The notes beneath the pieces were generated by a model, which worked only from the letters and a program-made list of their open reading frames with translations, ran no database searches and had not been told where the DNA came from. From Zanthoxylum bungeanum (taxonomy: Eukaryota; Streptophyta; Magnoliopsida; Sapindales; Rutaceae), in the NCBI GenBank assembly GCA_019454045.1, contig SKCR01034829.1:1-64000 (forward strand): DNA of 64,000 bases. The letters run 5' to 3'. The translations under genes and the position numbers were made by a program. Shown in pieces: positions 50,810 through 60,048 of this stretch (its first letter is position 1; every line of letters begins with the position of its first letter).

Positions 50810-50908
50810 CCAGCCATAAAGGCGGAACCAAAATAACCAGCCATAAAGGCGGAACCAAAATAACCAGCCATAAAGGCGGAACCAAAATAACCAGCCATAA
50901 AGGCGGAA
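50810..50908 (+). repeat. 27-bp tandem repeat, 3.7 copies
   Basis: The unit starts 'ccagccataaaggcggaa' and is repeated head to tail. The 5' LTR holds about 4.7 copies at 56823-56946, so copy number changed after insertion or during reverse transcription. Confidence 0.92.
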
Positions 50909-51339
50909 TATATGTTTTATTACCAACCGACCAATCTGGCGGTATCCTGATTAAGTCCAATTTAAATAGTAAATATATTATTTTTAAGGGAGATGAATCT
51001 AAATAGTAATAGTAAAAGAAATTACCTTTTACCCGAACATAAGGAAATTACCTCATCACGGTAAATAGTAAAAACTGTAAAAAGTAAAAAGTAAATAGTA
51101 AAAACTGTAAAAGAAAGTAAAAAGTAAAAATAAAAATACTATTATTACAAAAAGTAATTAAAAATTATTTACAAAACTAAAAAAAAATAGAAACTAAAGA
51201 CTTTTAGAGAGAGAAACTCTCTCTTTAGAAGGAATTGAGAGAGAGAGATGGGATACAAATTTCTGAAATCGGGTTCTGAATTTATAGGCTTCGATGGGGT
51301 GCGCGCGTCGCGCCGCGCGAACCGCGTCGCGACGCGCGC

Positions 51340-51750
51340 TACAGTGACACGTGTCACTTGCTGGTTCGTTGACTCAAATCTGATCCGCTGACGTGGCACT
51401 GTTCATGACGTCATTGCTTACGTCATGCTGACGTGTCAACTGTTCATGACGTCATTGCTTGCGTCATGCTGATGATGTGGAAGGCGACGTGGCAACACGT
51501 GGGGCGGCGGCCGTCGGACGAATGAGATTTTGACACGTGTCACGTGTGTGCTGTGACTGGCTTTAGACGACGTGGCATGTTGACTCGGTTGACTTGCTGA
51601 CGTGGCCTGCTGATGTGGACGATGATGTGGCGACACGTGGGATGACACGTTGGGCGGTGGCCGTCCGAGCAATGAGATTTTGACACGTGGCACGACGCAT
51701 TTTAGCATCTCCGATGTGATGGTGACACGTGGCATGCGCACGTTAGCAAA
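51340..51750. promoter_or_regulatory. Dense array of ACGT-core (bZIP-type) motifs in E LTR
   Basis: About seventeen ACGT cores occur in roughly 410 bp: TGACGTCAT palindromes, CACGTG G-boxes and TGACGTGG forms. W-box-like TTGAC words are interspersed. The matching segment of the 5' LTR is 57375-57770. In plants such cores bind bZIP factors. That they drive this element is inference. Confidence 0.6.
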
Positions 51751-52040
51751 GTCAACTTTTCTCAGATTCTGATTTTGTGGACCCGGCGCATTTTAGCAAC
51801 TTCGGCGCAGGCTGGGCGTCGCGATGCCAAGGCTATGCGCGGCGCGACGCGCTGAAGACTGAAATATTCCAGTTGGTGCATTTTTGTCCGGATTTGCCCC
51901 AAATTGCCTCCAGTGCTGTCCAAACTTTATTTATCTGCAAAATAACAACAAAACACATCAAAACGTTCATAAATCTCGAGAAACAATACAAAACATTAGG
52001 TCAAATGAGTGGGAAATAGTGGTATAAATACCACTCATCA

Positions 52041-52836
52041 CACCCCCAAACCTAACATTTTGCTAGTCCTCGAGCAAAACAGAAAATAAAATAACATAAA
52101 AATAAACTTTAACTAAGCCACTTTCGTAGGGATCACGGTTGCATTTAGCGTATGCAACAAGCCTTTAAACCCCTAGGTGTCCCTAGTGGACGAGTGTAGT
52201 CTCGTGAGGGCTTACAGCAATGATACCCACAAACATTTTACAAAAGTAAAAAGTTAGTTAAAACTAATGCACACAAAAGCAAAAAGACAAGCGAAAAGAG
52301 AATAAAGAAAGTTAGTGACTAATCAGGTGAAAATTCTATTCCAAGTTACTAGTTGTTTTGTTTCTTCTAAATTACCGAATAAGTAAATTCTCCGATTATT
52401 TTACCATTCTTCATATACACAGCCAACAAAATATTATTCAACTCATTTTTGCCCACAACAGTCATAAGTGCAGTTGATAAGAGAGTAATATTTTTGTCCT
52501 AAAGTTCTTTCAGACTTCACACCTTTTTTGTAGCAATGGAATAATTTTTCTGATTTTTCTGATTTTTCTTTGATTTTTTTTTCTATTTTTTATTTATATA
52601 CAATACCTTTCGTCTATGTAGCGAGCTTTGGGTCGTGGCTCCCAAACCAGTTGGCTTTAGGGCACAGGTGTTAAGACACCCCTACGAACTTAATTACTCA
52701 GACTTCAGATATTTATATTTTTTTGCAGCATCTTTGATCCATAGCAAGCTTTGGGCCAGTGACTCCCAAACCAGTTGGTTTTTAGGGCACTAGGTGTTAA
52801 AACACCCTTACAGACTTAATAACTCGGATCTCGGAC

Positions 52837-52880
<44 letters not shown>

Positions 52881-53393
52881 CCATCACTGTTTAGAGATGC
52901 TTCCTCCAATTAAACTATAGTACGGAATATTACAAACTTTTCAATTTTAGCTCATGACTGTATGTTCCATGTAAATTCATAATACCTGTCAACTGAACAT
53001 ATGAAGATTCATTTTAGTCAGATTTATGGAGAATTCACAAATTAAATAATTTAAAAGGAAATAAACAAAAATTAACTTGTTCCGAAATAAATGGTTTGAG
53101 ATACGTATCAGGAGTGAAAACTCCTTACTCAGTTATCTTTTACCAATTTCACATTTTTTAGTCAAAATAAAAACACAAAAATGCAAAATATTTTTGTAAT
53201 TTTGAAAATTTTTCAATTTTTTTGTATTTTTCGAAAAATTTTGGACTAAAAATAAAAACAACATACAAACTAAAACAAGGTACTAATCAACTAAATCCCT
53301 CCCCCAAACCTAAATGAGACATTGTCCCCAATGTCTTAAACAGTAAAAGGAGAGTTAGAAGGTTGTACCTGGTTAGCTGAAATCTACAGGAAC
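52041..53393 (-). mobile_element. Element E 3' untranslated region with duplicated ~125-bp block
   Basis: Between the LOG-type gene and the 3' LTR there is no gene. A block with 'gcgagctttggg...ctcccaaaccagttgg' at about 52618-52710 is repeated at about 52743-52835. A poly(T) run of about 39 bases is at 52838-52876. Next to the LTR the minus strand reads TTTGGGGGTG (52041-52050), the polypurine tract. Confidence 0.7.
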
Positions 53394-54050
53394 TTAAAGG
53401 TTAAGATCCAGATTAATTCGACGCCTCTTACCACGATCGTCCTCAGACCAATTTATCTTTGATAGGATAGGGTCAACTTGTGGTTCATAGGCTATGAGTT
53501 GGTCTATCAGATCCGGAGCAAGTCTGGCAGTGAAGAGGAGATCTTTCATAGGTTTTGACACGAACCCATTTCTCCGAGCATCATCAAGAAATACACAAAG
53601 AAAATCATAAAATCCATCAACGTTGAGTAGTCCAAGCGGTTTCTGGTGTATGTTGTTCAGGTTCGCCCAAGATAGAACTATAAAAATTTCCTCCAATGTA
53701 CCTAAACCACCTGGCAAAGCAATAAAAGCATCAGCACGGTAATCATTTCTACCAGGCGTTCAGACATACCTGATACGATCAGTTCCTCTCCGTTTGATGA
53801 TCCAATAAGTTTTGCCTCTGCCAAGGGTTTTGGGACGATTCCCAAAACATGACTGCCTCCCTCATGTACGGCTTTTGAAACAATCCCCATAAGTCCGAGA
53901 TTGCCTCCGCCATATATTAAATGCATATTCCTTGCGGCTAGACTCGACCCAATTCCTGTGCTGCTTCTATGTATTGTGGTTTAGTACCAACAGTACTACC
54001 ACAAAACACACAGATGTTTTCAACTCGTCTTCTTGAAGTGGCTCTTCCAT
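53394..54050 (-). pseudogene. LOG: Captured LOG-type gene (cytokinin riboside 5'-monophosphate phosphoribohydrolase), frameshifted
   Basis: LOG enzymes release active cytokinin bases from their nucleotides. On the minus strand, 657 bp covers a full LOG length (about 219 codons) with no intron, whereas plant LOG genes have several. Seen in order, in three frames: 'ICVFCGSTVGTKPQYIEAA' (about 53970-54025), 'MHLIYGGGNLGLMGIVSKAV' (from 53926), 'GMSERLVEM', then after a shift 'ADAFIALPGGLGTLEE' (near 53700-53745), and 'KPLGLLNVDGFYDFL' to the stop at 53394. The nucleotide-binding GGG-x-GLMG and catalytic PGGxGTxxE motifs are intact. Frameshifts lie near 54035, 53950 and 53750. The C-terminus ends in 'RINLDLNL', unusual for LOG as far as I know. 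It lies inside element E in the same orientation, which suggests capture of a spliced mRNA. Its closest host LOG cannot be told here. Confidence 0.9.
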
Positions 54051-54564
54051 TTTTCTATGTATTTCTTTTTCAATTAGGATGCCTTCAAAAGTGCAATGAC
54101 GGGCTGAATTTATAGTACCTGAAAAAGGGTGAGTAATAATAGCCTAATATCTTCCAGAGGACGATTGTTAGCTAAACAACAAAACAAATCGTGAAAGGTC
54201 AAAAAGTCTGGATCTTGTCTATGAAAATAAAAATAATTACAACAGAAAAGCGAATCAAAGCAATAATTAAAGTAACGGAATTGTGTACGCAATACGCCAC
54301 TCGCTTAGTATAAATTCATTAGGATGTGTCTCAAGATTTCATTCTTTATTCAGCCATTGCAAATGAATTGTTTCTCATCTTTGATTTCCAAACACAATTC
54401 CTTCTGTCTTAAAATGCTTCGTTTGTGCCTTTCCCTACAAAAATAACACACAAAATTAAAAAGTTCACAGAATATGAAAAATAAATTACAACAAATTGCA
54501 TGGGTTGCCTCCCTGCTAGCGCTGAATTTTTCGTCTTCAGCCAGACGTGAATGAAATCCATCTG
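54051..54564 (-). mobile_element. Element E spacer between gag remnants and LOG-type gene
   Basis: About 500 bp of AT-rich sequence with no recognisable family. It may include the captured 5' UTR of the LOG mRNA. The frame 54110-54292 has no support. Confidence 0.45.
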
Positions 54565-55475
54565 TTAAGGAGGTTTCAATGTTGTTTTGGATGTCCGATT
54601 AAAGACAATCCCGTGAGCGTTGCTTTTGAATGGTCTCTTCCAACGGTAAAGTGGCAAAAAGAATTTTGTCTCATTCAGTGCTCGTGCCACCTTTTTAATC
54701 TTTATTGCTCCAGTAGTTCCTGAAAAGAAAGAAAGAAAATCAGGAGGTCTCGTATGGTGTTTGACTTGGAATGGAAGTTTCATTCTGTCAAACTTCTGGG
54801 TGATATCTTTGATTTGTACTCCCCAACACAGCGATGTTTTTCCTGAATGCTCTGGATCTTTATTTTGGTCTGACTGTTGCTCCTCCATTTGCTCTTCTTT
54901 TTGCTCCACTCCACCTTTTCTTCACAGATGTATTTAAAATTTCTGTATTTAGTTCTTCATCTGTCATCTGTGAAATACATGTTTCAAAATTGTCAACCTG
55001 AGAATGAAAAGAAATGTTAGATTTTAGGTCTTCATCATCCTCTGATCTGGGTGAAATGATTGGCTCAGGTAGATCTTCATCAAACATTTGTGCAATGGAA
55101 TCTCCAAGATCTTCGTTTTGAGGTTTGAAAGTTTGATCCTCCGTTGTTGGTGCAGTTGGTATAAATGGATCAGCTTCCTCCTCGTCAGAGTCAGAATAAT
55201 AAAATCAAATCGAGACTTTTCCGGTTCGGATTCCTGAACTGATACCTCTGGTTGTTGATACTGCTCAGCCTCCTCCTCTGTTGAAATGTCATTGTGAAAT
55301 GATTGGTAATTGAAGGCTTCATCAGTGTCATCTGGAACTGATTCTTGAGGTAGTAGTTCTGGTTTTCTGTTAATTGTCTGATCTGATCTGTCATTCTCTG
55401 TAAAGCTGTTTGACTCTGAATTTGTGCATCAAATTGAGCTGTCTGTTCCTTGAACATGTGAATCAATTGATCTTC
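54565..55475 (-). pseudogene. Element E gag-derived acidic and coiled-coil remnants
   Basis: On the minus strand 55191-55466 starts 'MIHMFKEQTAQFDAQIQ' and continues as a short coiled coil, a layout like the region after the zinc knuckle in Athila-type gag. Next comes an acidic frame (54860-55087, with 'DEDLPEPIISPRSEDDEDL'). A basic frame (54565-54909) follows, with 'KLPFQVKHHTRPPDFLSFF', whose family I do not recognise. The pieces are in different frames, so I treat them as decayed gag and linker sequence. Confidence 0.55.
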
Positions 55476-55503
55476 CTCAAATGGTTCTGGTTGTTGATGA
55501 AGA

Positions 55504-55812
55504 TCAAAGGTAGATGGTGGATAAGATGGAAAAATGGTTCTGTGAAATGTGATGGCTCTTTATTGCATGATTGCCTCCAAAATTCTCCCACTCTGATCGA
55601 TATATACATTGATCGCTCGGGTGATTACTGTCACAAATCACACATCTTCCCATTTCGTTCTGATGAACAAATGTAGCATTACTTGGTTCTGGCATCCACT
55701 GATAATCATTGGGCTGTTCAACATGCCACAGAAAACCGGACTGTTGCTCCCAGATGTGGGGTGTATCTTCTTGTAAAGCACGTAGTCTCTCAATCTCCCA
55801 GTAGTGTTCCAT
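55504..55812 (-). pseudogene. Element E gag fragment with zinc knuckle
   Basis: A frame starting at the ATG at 55812 (minus strand; 'MEHYWEIERLRALQED') leads to 'GRCVICDSNHPSDQCIY', a C-x2-C-x3-H-x4-C knuckle of the type found in Athila gag. The usual gag core before the knuckle is missing or very short: only about 45 residues precede it. The ATG lies about 110 bp from the PBS, the normal distance for gag. Confidence 0.7.
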
Positions 55813-55924
55813 TTTTAAGTCACCTGAAATCAAAATAAATAAATAAAAATTACAGATAAAAATAAAGAAAATTAGATACAAGTAAATTAGATAGCTTCAA
55901 TATTAATAACTCAAGAAATATAAG

Positions 55925-55942
55925 TCCCCGGCAACGGCGCCA
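55925..55942 (-). other. PBS of element E (tRNA-Asp)
   Basis: The plus strand reads TCCCCGGCAACGGCGCCA, equal to the 3' end of plant tRNA-Asp with CCA. The minus strand TGGCGCCGTTGCCGGGGA is therefore the PBS, six bases from the 5' LTR. This primer is typical of Athila-type Gypsy elements. Confidence 0.88.
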
Positions 55943-55948
55943 AAAACT

Positions 55949-58072
55949 TGACCGGCGTAAACACACACGTATAACGCAAGCGCACGTATCGTTCAAGTAG
56001 TATAAAAATATCGATCCCACGAGGACTTAATTCCTACTGTTGTTATTAATTATTGAATCTATTTAATTACAAATATCTAATTAAAAGGGAGAATGGAATT
56101 GATTGCTTGATTGATTTGGTTGATTGAAGATTTGCTAAATAAATAAATAAAAAGACAAAAGAAAATACTAAGGAAAATAACAGATAAAAAGATATAAGGT
56201 TGTGACTTCTTTTAATATCATTTAAAAGATGAAGTGATTATTTTATGTTTGTGTAATAAATCAGTTTACTAACCTGGAACACTAAATTATGTAAAAGCCT
56301 CTTCCGATGGTCAACTACAATACCCAGTATAATCCAATTATTGAACCCTATGTCAACCACATTACCTGGATTCATTAAGTCTAAGTTCCAATTATGGCTA
56401 CCCCCGCCCGACAGGTATATTCCTATCCTGTAAGGAAATCTATTAAAGGGTTATCTATCCTCAATGAAGATCGTGGGCTATTAAGTCTAAGGCTGAAACC
56501 TAAAATCCCTATGTCTAGTTCATTTTAGATTTACCATATCAATCTTATTGGTGATCAGACAATAAGAAGCATTAAGCTTAAGACTTAATAAGTAAACTTA
56601 TTAATTACCCAAACTATAAAAATCCCTTATAAACTAGTGATATAAAAGTCATCACAACCCCTAGCTAACTAACACATAACTAGGACTAATAAAACATAAA
56701 GACATAAAATAAAAATACTGAAAAGTAAAATAAAATAAAATGTTAAGGTAAAAGGAATTATTTCTACTACTACTTATTTAGATATCTCCCATTAAAATAA
56801 TATAAAAACTTGTGATTAATACCCAGCCATAAAGGCGGAACCAAAATAACCAGCCATAAAGGCGAACCAAAATACCAGCCATAAAGGCGGAACCAAAATA
56901 ACCAGCCACCAAGGCGGAACCAAAATAACCAGCCATAAAGGCGGAATATATGTTTTATTACTAACCGACCAATCTGGCGGTATCCTGATTAAGTCCAATT
57001 TAATAGTAAATATATATTATTTTTAAGGGAGATGAATCTAAATAGTAATAGTAAAAGAAATTACCTTTTACACCCGAACATAAGGAAATTACCTCATCAC
57101 GGTAAATAGTAAAAACTGTAAAAAGTAAAAGTAAATAGTAAAAACTGTAAAAGAAAGTAAAAAGTAAAAAAATTACTATTATTACAAAAAGTAATTAAAA
57201 TTATTTACAAAACTAAAAAAAATAGAAACTAAAGACTTTTAGAGAGAGAAACTCTCTCTTTAGAAGGAATTGAAGAGAGAGGATGGGATACAAATTTCTG
57301 AAATCGGGTTCTGAATTTATAGGCTTCGATGGGGTGCGCGCGTCGCGCCGCGCGACCAGCGTCGCGACGCGCGCTACAGTGACACGTGTCACTTGCTGGT
57401 TCGTTGACTCAAATCTGATCCGCTGACGTGGCACTGTTCATGACGTCATTGCTTACGTCATGCTGACGTGTCAACTGTTCATGACGTCATTGCTTGCGTC
57501 ATGCTGATGATGTGGAAAGCGACGTGGCACACGTGGGGCGGCGGCCGTCGGACGAATGAGATGTTGACACGTGTCACGCTGTGACTGGCTTATGATGACA
57601 CGTGGCATGTTGACTCGGTTGACTTGCTGACGTGGCTGCTGATGTGGACGATGATGTGGCGACACGTGGGATGACACGTTGGGCGGTGGCCGTCCAGCAA
57701 TGAGATTTCGACACGTGGCACGACGGCGCATTTTAGCATCTCCGATGTGATGGTGACACGTGGCATGCGCACGTTAGCAAAGTCAACTTTTCTCAGATTC
57801 TGATTTTGTGGACCCGGCGCATTTTAGCAACTTCGGCGCAGGCTGGGCGTCCCGACGCCAAGGCTATGCGCGGCGCGACGCGCTGAAGACTGAAATATTC
57901 CAGTTGGTGCATTTTTTGTCCGGATTTGCCCCAAATTGCCTCCAGTGCTGTCCAAACTTTATTTATCTGCAAAATAACAACAAAACACATCAAAACGTTC
58001 ATAAATCTCGAGAAACAATACAAAACATTAGGTCAAATGAGTGGGAAATATTGGTATAAATACCACTCATCA
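55949..58072 (-). repeat. 5' LTR of element E
   Basis: This 2124-bp LTR has the same ends as 49943-52040. It contains 4.7 copies of the 27-bp repeat (56823-56946), a run of AGTAAA-type simple repeats (57100-57180) and the ACGT-core array (57375-57770). Both-strand frames here are not genes. Confidence 0.93.
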
Positions 58073-58077
58073 GTAAC

Positions 58078-60040
58078 TCAAAGGTGGTCAAGTGATTCTA
58101 GAATGATAGTCATAACTCTAAGCTTTAATCTAGAGTTCCAAACTCTTATTAATTGTCTTATGTCTAACATGAACATCTTTGACTCAATTACAACCATATT
58201 TTGTTTATACTCTCAAAGCATCCTAACACAGATCATTAGCCTATCCAACTTTAAGCTATGTTATTATGCATCTAATACATATTCATCACTATATGTCTCA
58301 CAATGAAAACTCACTAACGAAGAACATAGCTTATGAGAAGATCAAACATTACCTAGTAAGTTTGATACAAAATCCAATCTTCTTCTCCTTTGTTTAAATT
58401 ATTGGAGAACTTCCAAAGTTTAGCAAACTTGACTCCAATATCCAATCTTGATTCCAATGCTAGCAGATTCACTCCAAGATCCATTCTTGATTTCTCATGT
58501 TGAAATATTATAGAGATCTTCCAAAGCTTTATAAACACTTCTCTAACTTAGGTTAACTTCTCTAAGAATTGCTTGTTTTAGCTTTCTTAAACTTAATTAA
58601 AACATTTGCACGAGCTTGCTATTTATAGCAAAACTTAGGTACTTTTGAATTAATAAAAGTTCTAATCAACTTTTATATATGCTTATCTAATTTGTCCAAA
58701 TATGTATAATTAGGTGTGACTAATCACATTTGTCTACCACTTTGATTTAATCCAATTAAATCAAGATAAAGTTCAATTATGGATTAGTTACATGTCTACC
58801 ACTTTGATTTAATCCAATTAAATCAAGCCAAATACACCTATAATTACATATTTGTTATTACCAAAATATCCTCAAACGATAGAGATATTTATGAATTTAC
58901 AATTAAGCCCTTGTGTAATTTTGAATTAATCCAATTAGGTCAAAGTAAAAAATCAATGTTATCCAATAACACTTGATTATCTTAGTTGATAATTATAATA
59001 TCGAATATTATTTATTATAAAAAATAATCGGCTATCCAAGTGTTCAACGAGTACACTTCATATTGTGGGATTCTCTAAGTCTAGACAGGTTCGCCATATA
59101 AGTCTAGCTAATATGTACGCAATTCGGCCACCTTCGAATTCGCGAAGAACGCGAACGACCTTACTGAACTATACAAGTCAAGGTCATCACATATGTTTAA
59201 CAATCCCACCGTGTAGGCTATCCGAGTTGTGCTTAGGAAACATAGAATACACTGTCAAGTTTCCGAGGCGCAGATCTCATGTCGACATGTCCACGATTCT
59301 TTACAACTAATGCGATCCACCCTAGGTGATCGGCTTTGGCCAAAGTCTATAAGAATCGTGACTTACTCACATGGATACCTAAACCCCTTGTGGTACACAC
59401 ACGGGCTGACGGATCCTACCTTGATACGAACTTGATTAACGAATGCATCGGTCCACACCCAACGAGCATCTGTAGGACAGATCATGAAAGGTTTCCGACA
59501 CATATGGCATCTAAATGTGGACGATCTCACACAAAATCAAGGTTATCTTATAGTCAAATGATCATATATGGTACTCGACTCGAGGATATATCTATTGACG
59601 GTGGTGTGTACTTCCAACTATTAGGAATCACTTGTGAGTCATTCAGTTCTCGCTCCAACGAATACCCACATGTCTATATGAGCTTCCAAAGCTCATGGCA
59701 CATATGTTTAAACTATTGGAACTCCAATTCCAATATATGACATGTGCTAGTCTTTTAGGTTATAGGAATTCGATCGTATTTCAAAACCAACGACTAGGAA
59801 TATTTACTTTAAGAATAGTTTATAATAGTAATATTATCCCAATGTGGGACCACCTAGTGTCCAGTATTACTACAAGACTATTCTAAGGTCGATGTCATTC
59901 TCAGCATATTTATACATTAATCTAATATGCATAATGACATTACCATTAATAAGGTATGAAATGAAAATATAGTTATTTTACTAATAAATAATAAAATGTA
60001 CAATACATTATTCGGATTGGCGCTCCAAGCACCAACTCCA
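58078..60040 (-). repeat. 5' LTR of element C, right piece
   Basis: It resumes the C LTR after element E and is collinear with 23545-25499. It contains repeated 'ttgatttaatccaattaaatcaag' blocks near 58740-58830. It ends in CTCCA at 60040. The frames 59065-59740 overlap in several phases and are LTR noise. Confidence 0.88.
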
Positions 60041-60048
60041 AAAAATGT

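Larger units (their letters stand above)
49943..52040 (-). repeat. 3' LTR of element E
   Basis: It aligns with 55949-58072 with a few short indels. It contains four copies of a 27-bp repeat (50810-50908) and a GC-rich segment (51295-51850) full of ACGT-core motifs. Frames on both strands (50766-50960, 51169-51399, 51436-51741) lie in these repeats and are not genes. Confidence 0.93.
49943..58072 (-). mobile_element. Element E: Athila-like gag-only Gypsy element carrying a LOG-type gene
   Basis: This 8130-bp element is flanked by an exact GTAAC duplication (49938-49942, 58073-58077). The LTRs are 49943-52040 (3') and 55949-58072 (5'), each TGACCGGCG...CTCATCA. Just inside the right LTR the minus-strand PBS matches the 3' end of tRNA-Asp, the primer of Athila-type elements. 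The internal region (3.9 kb) holds gag remnants, an intronless LOG-type gene, a short tandem duplication, and a purine tract before the 3' LTR. It lacks protease, RT and integrase, so it is non-autonomous. LTR similarity suggests recent insertion. Confidence 0.92.
22959..60040 (-). mobile_element. Element C: Ty1-copia family 2 retrotransposon, interrupted by D (with B) and E
   Basis: C has its 3' LTR at 22959-25499 and its 5' LTR at 49348-60040, the latter split by E. Its coding remnants on the minus strand run gag, protease, integrase, RT (right part 46659-48600) and then RT and RNase H (25500-26444). The gap 26445-46653 is element D. Removing D and E gives an element of about 8.7 kb with LTRs of about 2.55 kb. 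The left flank is AATGT (22954-22958). The same five bases occur at 60044-60048, three A's outside the right end, so the duplication is probable but not clean. Confidence 0.88.

Noticed and set aside
50766..51006. Overlapping frames on both strands with repeated protein motifs (LWLVILVPP / HKGGTKIT)
   Set aside because: Simple translation of the 27-bp tandem repeat, whose length is a multiple of three.
51436..51741. Arginine/proline/histidine-rich frames in E LTRs, also at 57471-57772
   Set aside because: These come from the GC-rich ACGT-core segment and differ between the two LTRs through indels.
53394..54050. LOG-type gene as an ordinary functional host gene
   Set aside because: It has no introns, carries several frameshifts and lies within the LTR pair and TSD of element E.
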